This document shows, piece by piece, positions 1 through 5,847 of a stretch of DNA of 8,930 nucleotides. The notes beneath the pieces were generated by a model that made no database searches, was not told the DNA's origin, and saw only the letters and a program-made list of their open reading frames with translations. Positions within the stretch are counted from its first letter, which is position 1. Every line of letters starts with the position of its first letter. The stretch covers positions 1 through 8,930 of the forward strand of contig JAUXBD010000027.1 in the NCBI GenBank assembly GCA_030619585.1, written 5' to 3'. Position numbers and translations under genes: made by a program. Origin of the DNA: Desulfobacteraceae bacterium (GTDB taxonomy: Bacteria > Desulfobacterota > Desulfobacteria > Desulfobacterales > SURF-7).

Positions 1-831
1 AGTACCTATGCCAGCATTCTGTCTGTTATTAGGGATAAAGGGTATGTTGATCTTGTAAATAAATATTTCAAGCCCAATGAACTGGGGTTCCTTGTTAACG
101 ATCTTCTTGTGGAAAACTTTCCAAATATCCTTAATGTTGATTTTACTGCTGACCTGGAAACAGACCTTGACCATATAGAAGCAGGTGAAACTGAATATAT
201 AAAATTTCTGACCAAATTTTACGGGCCTTTTGCAAAAAAGCTGGAATCGGCAAAAACCGATATGCTAAGCATAAAAGGAGTGGGAGTGGCAACTGACTTA
301 AGTTGCCCCGAATGTGAAAAACCCTTAAACATTAAGATAGGCAAGAATGGAACTTTTCTTTCCTGCAGCATGTATCCTGAATGTACTTTTTCAAGCAACT
401 ACACAAGGGATGAAAAAGGTAAAGTTCACCCGGTTGAAATATCCTATGAAATAGCTGAAGGCAGGACTTGCCCAAAATGCTCAAAGTCAATGATGGTTAG
501 GCATGGTCGATATGGAGAGTTCCTGGCATGCAGCGGATACCCGGAATGTAAGCACACAGAGTCGGTCAATTCATCAGACAACAAAGGGCAATCAACAGGC
601 GTAAAGTGCCCTGAAGAAGATTGCACTGGCGAAATTATGGAAAGAAAGTCAAGACGAGGCAAAACCTTTTTTGGATGCAGTCGTTTCCCTGACTGCACTT
701 TTGCATTATGGGATAAACCCATAGCCAAAAAGTGTCCCCAGTGCGACGCAAATTTTATCGTTGAAAAAACCACAAAAAAAGAGGGTACGTTTTTAAAGTG
801 CATGACAAAAGGATGCGGTTTTAAAGGATAG
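1..831 (+). CDS. topA: DNA topoisomerase I, C-terminal part (5' end outside window)
   Basis: Type IA topoisomerase that relaxes negatively supercoiled DNA by cutting and passing single strands in the nucleoid. The frame is open from base 1, so this is the last 276 residues of a longer gene; the active-site tyrosine domain lies upstream, outside the window. The visible start of the fragment (STYASIL, then a conserved VNDLLVENFP block at about residues 31-40 and DFTADLETDLDHIEAGE) is the end of the catalytic core. Four topoisomerase-type zinc ribbons follow, with cysteines at fragment residues 102/105/122/128, 157/160/177/183, 203/208/226/232 and 245/248/267/272. The third has CxxxxC instead of CxxC in its first knuckle and the fourth is shorter (CMTKGC). 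These ribbons bind single-stranded DNA and, in studied homologues, RNA polymerase. Ends in TAG followed at once by an in-frame TAA. An internal GTG at 109 is not the true start, because conserved sequence continues upstream of it. Confidence 0.96.
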   Translation, partial: STYASILSVIRDKGYVDLVNKYFKPNELGFLVNDLLVENFPNILNVDFTADLETDLDHIEAGETEYIKFLTKFYGPFAKKLESAKTDMLSIKGVGVATDLSCPECEKPLNIKIGKNGTFLSCSMYPECTFSSNYTRDEKGKVHPVEISYEIAEGRTCPKCSKSMMVRHGRYGEFLACSGYPECKHTESVNSSDNKGQSTGVKCPEEDCTGEIMERKSRRGKTFFGCSRFPDCTFALWDKPIAKKCPQCDANFIVEKTTKKEGTFLKCMTKGCGFKG

Positions 832-834
832 TAA
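823..834 (+). promoter_or_regulatory. Ribosome binding site plus tandem stop TAG-TAA between topA and the SDR gene
   Basis: AAAGGA at 823-828 sits 6 nt before the ATG at 835 and inside the last topA codons. The topA stop TAG (829-831) is followed by TAA (832-834) and then ATG, all in the same reading frame. The arrangement fixes the SDR start and suggests reinitiation or coupling. The second stop is insurance against readthrough, which would otherwise give an in-frame TopA-SDR fusion. Confidence 0.7.
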
Positions 835-2262
835 ATGAAAGTTCTTGTTACCGGAGCAACCGGTTATGTCGGAGGAAGACTGGTAACGCATCTTCTTGAA
901 AAGAAATACCAGGTACGAGTTCTTGTTCGTGACGCACAACGTATTGCGGGAAGAAAGTGGGCAAACTTGGTTGAGGTTGCTGTCGGTGATTTAACAGACT
1001 TAAACACCCTCAAACCTGCTCTGGAAGGTATTGATGCAGCATACTACCTGGTCCACTCAATGTACACTGATGTTGACTTCGTCAAAATGGACCGTATGGC
1101 AGCGAAAAATTTTGTAAAGTGTGGCAAACATCTCAAGCATGTTATCTACTTAGGTGGCATACTGCCCAAGGAGAAAAAAGCCTCCAGGCATATAGAAAGC
1201 CGTGCAGAAGTTGGCGAGATCTTGCGTACCGCCCTTCCCACAACCGAGTTTCGTGCAGGCCCAATAATTGGGGCCGGATCAGCCTCTTTTGAGCTTTTGC
1301 GTTATTTTGTTCAGCGCATACCCATCATGTTCGTACCCACATGGATCTTGAACCAGGTACAATCTATTGCAATTCGAGACATTCTCTCCTATCTATTGTT
1401 GTCTCTTGAACACAAGCCCCTTGGTATAGTTGAAGTCGGGGCTGACCGTATAACTTTCAGGAAAATGATAGATATTTATACTGAATTGCGTGGGCTTACC
1501 AAGAGGATAATTATCACTCTCCCCCCTATTATCCCTCCGAGTCAGATGGCAAGATTGTTTGGTATAGTATCACCGGTTCCTGATGCCCTTGCAATACCAA
1601 TTTTGGAGGGTATATGCCACAATGTTGTTGCAGACACTTCGAAAGCAGAAAAATACTTTCCGGAAATAAAACCGATACAATTTCGTCCAGCCGTTGAACT
1701 TGCACTGAATATGCTTCAGCAAGAGACAGTTTCCACATGTTGGAGCGGAGCTCAGGGTTCTCAGTCACTAACCTATGAACTGGTAGATAGGGAGGGACTC
1801 ATTCGCGAAGTCCGAACTATCTATACTGATTTTTCCGCTGAATCCGTATTTAGCTCTGTGAGTAGTATAGGCGGAAAACGAGGCTGGTTGGTTTGGCGTT
1901 GGGCATGGGAAATACGGGGGTTTATAGATAAAACTATTGGCGGTCCCGGCCTTCGTAGAGGGCGACGTCACCCCACGGAAATCCTGCCTGGCGAAGCGCT
2001 TGATTTTTGGAGAGTTGAAGAGATAAAACCGCCGAACTTGCTTCGCCTGAGAGCTGAAATGAAAGTTCCAGGTAGGGTATGGATGCAATGGGAAGTACGT
2101 GCCGAAGGTTCGGGGTCCCGACTTATACAAACAGCGATGTTTGATCCTAAAGGGTTTCTAGGAATAATTTACTGGTACGGCCTGTACCCAATCCATAAAT
2201 TAATATTCAGCGATCTGGTTCGTGCCATAGCATATGATGCAAAAAAATATATGGATTCCTGA
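835..2262 (+). CDS. SDR-family NAD(P)-binding oxidoreductase with C-terminal DUF2867 domain
   Basis: Predicted 475-residue cytosolic protein. The N-terminal Rossmann fold shows GATGYVGG at residues 7-14 (the GxxGxxG dinucleotide loop), an Arg at 32 after the second strand (suggesting NADPH preference, inference), GDLTD at 51-55 and the YYLVHSM strand at 70-76. Further family blocks are VIYLGGILP, SRAEVGEILR, TEFRAGPIIGAGSASFE and QSIAIRDIL. No classical YxxxK catalytic pair is evident, so it belongs with the atypical SDRs, whose substrate is unknown. Residues about 337-475 form the DUF2867 domain (WAWEIRGFID, GLRRGRRHP, DFWRVEE, MFDPKGFLGIIYWYGLYPIH), thought to be SRPBCC-like ligand-binding. 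Length is normal for the family. It starts 3 bp after the topA stop with an AAAGGA ribosome site (823-828) lying in the topA end, so the two genes are probably an operon and translationally coupled. Product class is sure; the reaction is not. Confidence 0.92.
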   Translation: MKVLVTGATGYVGGRLVTHLLEKKYQVRVLVRDAQRIAGRKWANLVEVAVGDLTDLNTLKPALEGIDAAYYLVHSMYTDVDFVKMDRMAAKNFVKCGKHLKHVIYLGGILPKEKKASRHIESRAEVGEILRTALPTTEFRAGPIIGAGSASFELLRYFVQRIPIMFVPTWILNQVQSIAIRDILSYLLLSLEHKPLGIVEVGADRITFRKMIDIYTELRGLTKRIIITLPPIIPPSQMARLFGIVSPVPDALAIPILEGICHNVVADTSKAEKYFPEIKPIQFRPAVELALNMLQQETVSTCWSGAQGSQSLTYELVDREGLIREVRTIYTDFSAESVFSSVSSIGGKRGWLVWRWAWEIRGFIDKTIGGPGLRRGRRHPTEILPGEALDFWRVEEIKPPNLLRLRAEMKVPGRVWMQWEVRAEGSGSRLIQTAMFDPKGFLGIIYWYGLYPIHKLIFSDLVRAIAYDAKKYMDS

Positions 2263-2529
2263 CCTGGGTTCAGAGAGCTCGGTTTTGGGCACTTCTGGAA
2301 GGGGATACAATATCAATTAAGACTTAAGTGTGAAGTGATTTTAAAAAACAACTTTTGCAAAAATCTTTAAAAATAGATGAAAGCAGAAGGTATTGGCCGG
2401 AACAGCAAAGTGTCAATAAAGTAAAATCAAAGCTCAATCACCTGAAATTTTAAACATAGCCGGACTTTTGAAAAGTGTTTAATATTAGGCGTTTCAGCGA
2501 AACCGATTTATTATTATTTAATATCAAGG

Positions 2530-2538
2530 TGTTATAAT
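2530..2538 (+). promoter_or_regulatory. Extended -10 promoter candidate upstream of the receiver gene
   Basis: TGTTATAAT is a perfect extended -10 element (TGnTATAAT). The best -35 match is poor (TTATTA at 2511-2516, 16-bp spacer), as is usual for extended -10 promoters. A transcript starting near 2545 would have a leader of about 247 nt before the ATG at 2792, or could be a separate small RNA. Confidence 0.45.
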
Positions 2539-2576
2539 TTGTTTAAAACTGACATGCAGTTCTCTGCAAATTACCG

Positions 2577-2611
2577 GTTTACGGGCTTTGACAGCGTCTA
2601 CCTGCGTAAAC
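2577..2611. repeat. 7-bp inverted repeat flanking the -35 box (possible operator)
   Basis: GTTTACG at 2577-2583 and its exact complement CGTAAAC at 2605-2611, separated by 21 bp that include TTGACA. The half-sites are 28 bp apart, start to start, so they lie close to the same face of the helix if one assumes about 10.5 bp per turn (2.7 turns, imperfect phasing). It could be an operator or a leader-RNA-independent chance repeat; AT-rich DNA makes 7-bp matches common. Confidence 0.3.
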
Positions 2612-2617
2612 TATAAG
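2588..2617 (+). promoter_or_regulatory. Sigma70-type promoter candidate for the receiver gene
   Basis: Consensus -35 TTGACA at 2588-2593, an 18-bp spacer, and TATAAG (5 of 6 to consensus) at 2612-2617. Predicted start near 2624, leaving a leader of about 168 nt. The inverted repeat GTTTACG (2577-2583) / CGTAAAC (2605-2611) brackets the -35 box and ends directly at the -10 box, the place where a repressor or activator dimer could act. Confidence 0.55.
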
Positions 2618-2732
2618 TTGTGTCATTTTTAGACAAAGGGGTATCTTTCAATATCGACTCCTTTCAATTCAAGACCAAAATAATCACATTACCAGCAGCC
2701 AGTATCATAAATGGCCAAAATTCGTGCGATCT

Positions 2733-2756
2733 GCTACAATTTTAACAGTTTGTAGC
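2733..2756 (+). promoter_or_regulatory. Hairpin in the receiver mRNA leader
   Basis: GCTACAA (2733-2739) pairs with TTGTAGC (2750-2756) around a 10-nt loop. A second possible stem, AATGGC (2710-2715) with GCCATT (2755-2760), shares two bases with it, so the two would compete or stack. The structure ends about 20 nt before the GAGG ribosome site (2778-2781). It might influence translation, but no known riboswitch consensus is recognised and there is no T-tract for a terminator. Confidence 0.3.
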
Positions 2757-2791
2757 CATTATTTAGAAATAAATTACGAGGTCTAAGATAT

Positions 2792-3169
2792 ATGTTTAAT
2801 GTACTTGTAATTGACGATGAAAAAACTATCACAGATGCGCTCAAGCGTGCTTTAACAAGAATTGGGCATAATGTGGAGACCGCTGACACAGGAGAAGAAG
2901 GGGTGAGTCTGTTTGATAATAATCAATTTGATCTGGTAATAACAGATATCGCAATGCCACATTTTAGCGGGTATGAGGTGAGTCGGCATATCCGCAGATC
3001 AACTAGATCATATATACCTCCAATTATAGGTATTTCAGGAACTCCCTGGCTTTCAAAGGAAGATGATTTTGATGTAATGCTTTCAAAACCTTTTACCCTG
3101 AAAAAACTTTTCGATGCTGTTGGTAGCGTTATGTGCAGTGATTTGGAGAGGGTTGATATCTCTGGATAG
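2792..3169 (+). CDS. Stand-alone response regulator receiver domain protein (CheY-like)
   Basis: A 125-residue single-domain receiver of two-component phosphorelays, cytosolic. Key residues are all present: acidic pocket D8-D9 (VIDDE), phosphoacceptor D52 (VITDIAMP), switch Ser82 (GISGTP, Ser in the usual Thr/Ser position) and Lys99 followed by Pro (LSKPF). There is no DNA-binding, enzymatic or other output domain; only about 15 residues follow the last helix, so it must act by protein contact or as a phosphate shuttle. No histidine kinase is nearby, so its partner is encoded elsewhere. The ATG at 2792 is preceded by GAGG at 2778-2781, a slightly long 10-nt spacing. Two promoter candidates lie in the long upstream gap. 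The gene converges with the PilZ-domain gene, stops 92 bp apart; a link to that protein is an inference from position only. Confidence 0.93.
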   Translation: MFNVLVIDDEKTITDALKRALTRIGHNVETADTGEEGVSLFDNNQFDLVITDIAMPHFSGYEVSRHIRRSTRSYIPPIIGISGTPWLSKEDDFDVMLSKPFTLKKLFDAVGSVMCSDLERVDISG

Positions 3170-3261
3170 GCGTTTTGTGACGGAAGTTTTGAGTTGCACT
3201 AAAGATGGTTTACTACTTTAAACTTTACCCTAAGTCTGTAGCGAAACGTCTTGAAAATTTT
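3170..3261. other. Short gap between convergent genes, no clear terminator
   Basis: This 92-bp gap lies between the receiver stop and the PilZ gene stop. The only inverted repeat of note is GTTTA/TAAAC (3208-3212 with 3219-3223), too weak and GC-poor for a convincing bidirectional terminator. Transcripts may overlap at their 3' ends. Confidence 0.4.
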
Positions 3262-5373
3262 TCACATCTCCGTTTTTTCTACCAAACGCTGCAAATGTTT
3301 ATAATACTTGTCAGAATACTGTGTGTTGAGAATCCAAAGATTAAGAAGCTTCTCATGCTGTATGAAGTGATCTGTTGCATATTCTGCAGGATATATAAGA
3401 ACAGACATCTCATTTCTGGCTATCTTCTTTAAAAGCAGGGAAAGAGTCAGGTATAAAGTGTCTTTAGGTAGGTCATCAGGATCAATGACGATGATCTTGA
3501 TGCAATTTGTCAGGTCTTCAAGGTTAATATCCACGTCAGATATATTTAGAATAATAATTGCCTTCAGGCTGTCGTACTTTTTCAAGGAGAGTACATGCCT
3601 TATGCTTGTAAACCCTATCTCCTGATACTCTTTTGTGAGATTGACTTGATCTATCGCACCGGGTTCCAGGTCAAGGGCCTGAATCATTAGTCCTCCGGAC
3701 TCACTTTGGTAATAACTTTCCAGCTCTTCAAGATCTTCCGGAAGTGTTTTTGTGAGACGCCACGGAGGATGCATATTCAATTCATCATCAACTGTTCTTC
3801 TGTAATGCAGGCCGACAAAAGTATCCAGGGAACACCCCTTAGGATCATTTATACTTTTGGCAATCCCGTTAAAAACCAGGTTTGAAAATTTATTGGCGGC
3901 CGGGTAATAGCCTACCAGATAATCCATATGTATGGAAGATAGCCTATAGGAATCGCACGTAAAACGAGCGATTTTAGCCAATAGTGAAAACCTGGATTTT
4001 ATTGAAGACAATCTGCTTGTCTGATGGTGCATAAGCCACGTTTTCTCATATAAACGCAACATGGCGGTGTGAGCAAGGATAACACCCTTATCTTGATAGA
4101 TGAAATGCCTGGCAAAATCCGGATGGTTTGTATAGAGCTTTTCATAGGTATTTTTAAGCTGATCCTTTTGTGCCCGAAGATGCTCGTACTTTTTTAAACT
4201 CATCGAGCCGGTCTCAAAAAAGAACTCCCACAAATCATCAAGATCAACCTTGTTGCATATATATAAATCACTATCTTCAACCTTATTTAGGATTGCCAGA
4301 AGATTCATGTGATCTTCAAGTTTTATATCCAGAATGGCAAGACCACATTTAACCAGGCCTCTTTTCTCGCTTTTATTTTCTATGTTCCTGTAAATAACCT
4401 GTGCTTTACATTTTATACCGATGTTGCTTGCAAAGCTAATCTCAAGGTCCGGAATCATCATGCCAGGCAAAAGCACTGTATTTTCCTCATCTTCTTCAAC
4501 AGAAAATCCCGAACCAGACAGATCAATAATTTTCAGGTCAATGGTTTTACCGGTAAAAGGATGAATAAAAACAATATCTGGAGAAGGAAGAAGTTTTTGC
4601 CTTTTACTTCGGTATTCAATGGATTTGAACCTTTGAATCTGATAGTTGGTAGGTTCAAGAATATAACTCCGCTTGTTTTTATTTTTAATCTCCTTAAGGA
4701 TACTGCACTCTCCTGAATAGAAAACTTCACCTTTTTTATCAAAGATGACGTTTACTTTTGACTCGCAGTTAACCCACTGGATCACTTGCAGATCGTTGGT
4801 GGAGATATCTATGCGGAAACTAACTGCGTTAAAATCTGCAAGAGAGCCGTTGTAAAGCACACTGTTTTGAAGGAGTTTTACATCTATATCTTTGCATGGA
4901 TGCCTTTTAATCTTTCGGTTTTTCACCTCACGATATGAATCAGGAATCTTAAATGACAGCCCGGTTTTATTTATGCTTTTGAGCTCAGGCTTCACTAGAA
5001 GGAGATTATTGCCGTCATCAATAAGGAAATTTTCAAATTTATATGATTTTAAGATAGGATGGAGTCCGGTCGTCTCTGCCCAAAAACAGTCCAGACGGTC
5101 ACCTTGGCATGGCTGTGGATTTACGTGACGGGATATTGTCCGCTTATATTTCTCATGCTTGAAATTTAATAATATTGTGCCTTCTTTAAAATTAATATGA
5201 TTTATCTTGTTAATCAGATATCTTTTTTGAGACTTTTTTGCCGCTACTTGTTTGCGGTTTTTAGCGCTTACATCAACTAATTTCGGGGCACTACGCACAC
5301 TAGTTATGGTTTTTACCCCTAAATCGTCTGAGACCGGTTTGTATATTATATGGCTTTTCTTGTTTGCATTCAT
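3262..5373 (-). CDS. PilZ-domain protein with acyltransferase (GNAT)-like C-terminal region
   Basis: A 703-residue soluble protein, without signal peptide or membrane segment, and a likely cyclic-di-GMP receptor. A basic N-terminus (about residues 1-55) is followed by two PilZ-like modules. The first, about 85-235, has RKIKR at 153-157 (R-x3-R) but DFNAVS at 180-185 where DxSxxG is expected. The second, about 245-360, has the intact DLSGSG at 284-289 but an imperfect arginine motif (RSKRQ, 255-259). Residues about 375-640 include a block YEKTWLMHHQTSR, then HMDYLVGYYPAANKFSNLVF and GCSLDTFVGLHYRR, which recall GNAT-type acyltransferases fused to PilZ domains in related bacteria; this part is from memory and less certain. 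The ATG at 5371-5373 is preferred; an in-frame TTG at 5386-5388 would add five residues, and neither has a strong ribosome site. Transcribed alone from the promoter at 5500-5528. Function is not known; a cyclic-di-GMP-controlled transferase is the best guess. Confidence 0.72.
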   Translation of the reverse strand: MNANKKSHIIYKPVSDDLGVKTITSVRSAPKLVDVSAKNRKQVAAKKSQKRYLINKINHINFKEGTILLNFKHEKYKRTISRHVNPQPCQGDRLDCFWAETTGLHPILKSYKFENFLIDDGNNLLLVKPELKSINKTGLSFKIPDSYREVKNRKIKRHPCKDIDVKLLQNSVLYNGSLADFNAVSFRIDISTNDLQVIQWVNCESKVNVIFDKKGEVFYSGECSILKEIKNKNKRSYILEPTNYQIQRFKSIEYRSKRQKLLPSPDIVFIHPFTGKTIDLKIIDLSGSGFSVEEDEENTVLLPGMMIPDLEISFASNIGIKCKAQVIYRNIENKSEKRGLVKCGLAILDIKLEDHMNLLAILNKVEDSDLYICNKVDLDDLWEFFFETGSMSLKKYEHLRAQKDQLKNTYEKLYTNHPDFARHFIYQDKGVILAHTAMLRLYEKTWLMHHQTSRLSSIKSRFSLLAKIARFTCDSYRLSSIHMDYLVGYYPAANKFSNLVFNGIAKSINDPKGCSLDTFVGLHYRRTVDDELNMHPPWRLTKTLPEDLEELESYYQSESGGLMIQALDLEPGAIDQVNLTKEYQEIGFTSIRHVLSLKKYDSLKAIIILNISDVDINLEDLTNCIKIIVIDPDDLPKDTLYLTLSLLLKKIARNEMSVLIYPAEYATDHFIQHEKLLNLWILNTQYSDKYYKHLQRLVEKTEM

Positions 5374-5499
5374 TGATGCTTTACCCAAAGATAATGCGAC
5401 GATCTTTTTTTTGCCTTACAGCTTTAATGAAATCGTAAAAAGTACATCCTATGGCTAAGTAAATTAAAAAATAACAACAAAACACTGACTATTTAGTTA

Positions 5500-5528
5500 T
5501 TTGTAAAACTTAAGCGCTTTTATGTCAA
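5500..5528 (-). promoter_or_regulatory. Sigma70-type promoter candidate for the PilZ-domain gene
   Basis: On the minus strand, consensus TTGACA (5528-5523), a 17-bp spacer and TACAAA (5505-5500, 4 of 6). Predicted start near 5493, giving a leader of about 120 nt before the ATG at 5373. The spacer contains the perfect 8-bp palindrome AAGCGCTT (5512-5519), a possible repressor site. Confidence 0.5.
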
Positions 5529-5545
5529 TAAAAAAGCCTTTTTAT
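5528..5545. repeat. AT-rich palindrome between divergent promoters
   Basis: ATAAAAA (5528-5534) and its complement TTTTTAT (5539-5545) around AGCC. The stem lacks GC pairs, so I doubt it works as a terminator. It could act as an AT-rich upstream element for the promoters on either side. Confidence 0.3.
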
Positions 5546-5546
5546 C

Positions 5547-5594
5547 TTGTTAAAGCGAATCTGTTATGATAAATATGTACTTCATTTGTTAAAG
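5547..5594 (+). repeat. 9-bp direct repeat TTGTTAAAG flanking the promoter of the small Cys-rich gene
   Basis: Identical TTGTTAAAG copies at 5547-5555 and 5586-5594, 39 bp apart start to start, lie on the two sides of the extended -10 box. This is a plausible pair of regulator sites, though AT-rich 9-mers can repeat by chance. Confidence 0.35.
5562..5570 (+). promoter_or_regulatory. Extended -10 promoter candidate for the small Cys-rich gene
   Basis: TGTTATGAT matches the extended -10 consensus TGnTATAAT in all but one base. No good -35 stands at the right distance. Start near 5577 gives a leader of about 35 nt before the ATG at 5612. The same TGTTAT core recurs at 2530 upstream of the receiver gene. 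Confidence 0.45.
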
Positions 5595-5611
5595 AAGTTG
5601 GGGATATTATA

Positions 5612-5791
5612 ATGGCAGTAAACAGGAATAAATTCGATTTTGATATAGGCTATTTTATAGAAAGCCCCTGTAAGGGTTGCGATAAATGGAATACATTTCC
5701 CGTATGTGAAGATGAGTGCACTATTTTAGATAAAATCCGTGGTATTCTTGCTGAAGGAATTTCATGTTGCTATTCATCGTTTGAATCGTAA
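5612..5791 (+). CDS. Small Cys-rich protein of unknown function (59 aa)
   Basis: A short ORF that automatic length cut-offs would miss. ATG at 5612 follows a GGGGA ribosome-like site (5600-5604) at 7-nt spacing and a good extended -10 promoter. The protein begins MAVNRNKFDFDIGYF and has six cysteines: C20 and C23 (CKGC), C32 and C36 (CEDEC), and an adjacent pair C52-C53. The CxxC-x8-CxxxC spacing, with FP before the third Cys, suggests a metal site (zinc or iron-sulfur) or a redox role, but no family is recognised. It is soluble, with no signal peptide. It is divergent from the PilZ-domain gene (238 bp between starts) and converges on uvrA (56 bp between stops). Support is the RBS, promoter, cysteine pattern and typical codon use; it remains a prediction, and could still be a chance frame. 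Confidence 0.62.
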   Translation: MAVNRNKFDFDIGYFIESPCKGCDKWNTFPVCEDECTILDKIRGILAEGISCCYSSFES

Positions 5792-5847
5792 GATCTTCTT
5801 AGATATAAAGGTACCCCAATTAAATATAATATAAAAACAATTTAGGC

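Larger units (their letters stand above)
2263..2791. other. 529-bp intergenic region with promoters and inverted repeats, no credible gene
   Basis: No open frame with a ribosome site and family-like sequence was found; the longest start-led frame I checked by eye (ATG at 2377) ends after 15 codons. The AT-rich stretch contains an extended -10 promoter candidate (2530-2538), a second promoter (2588-2617), a 7-bp inverted repeat around its -35 box (2577-2583 with 2605-2611), and a 7-bp hairpin near the receiver gene (2733-2756). Minor hairpins are a 13-bp palindrome ACTTTTGAAAAGT (2464-2476), GTTTC/GAAAC (2491-2503) and TGCAG/CTGCA (2555-2568). None is followed by a T-tract, so no intrinsic terminator for the topA-SDR operon is evident. 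A small regulatory RNA starting at either promoter cannot be excluded. Confidence 0.6.

Noticed and set aside
444..803. Open frame on the minus strand within topA
   Set aside because: Overlaps the strongly conserved topA zinc ribbons, with no ribosome site and a protein of no recognisable character; a shadow frame.
1768..2130. Open frame on the minus strand within the SDR gene
   Set aside because: Lies opposite the conserved DUF2867 domain; no ribosome site and no family features.
2464..2476. Palindrome ACTTTTGAAAAGT as a terminator of the topA-SDR operon
   Set aside because: About 200 bp past the stop, stem of weak pairs, one-base centre, no T-tract.
3205..3432. Plus-strand frame overlapping the 3' end of the PilZ gene
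   Set aside because: Opposite strand of a well supported gene, hydrophobic but with no coding signature and no good ribosome site.
4309..4716. Plus-strand frame inside the PilZ gene
   Set aside because: Antisense to the second PilZ module, with composition expected from a reverse frame.
5528..5545. ATAAAAA-AGCC-TTTTTAT as an intrinsic terminator
   Set aside because: All-AT stem; predicted too unstable, and it lies between two promoters rather than after a gene.
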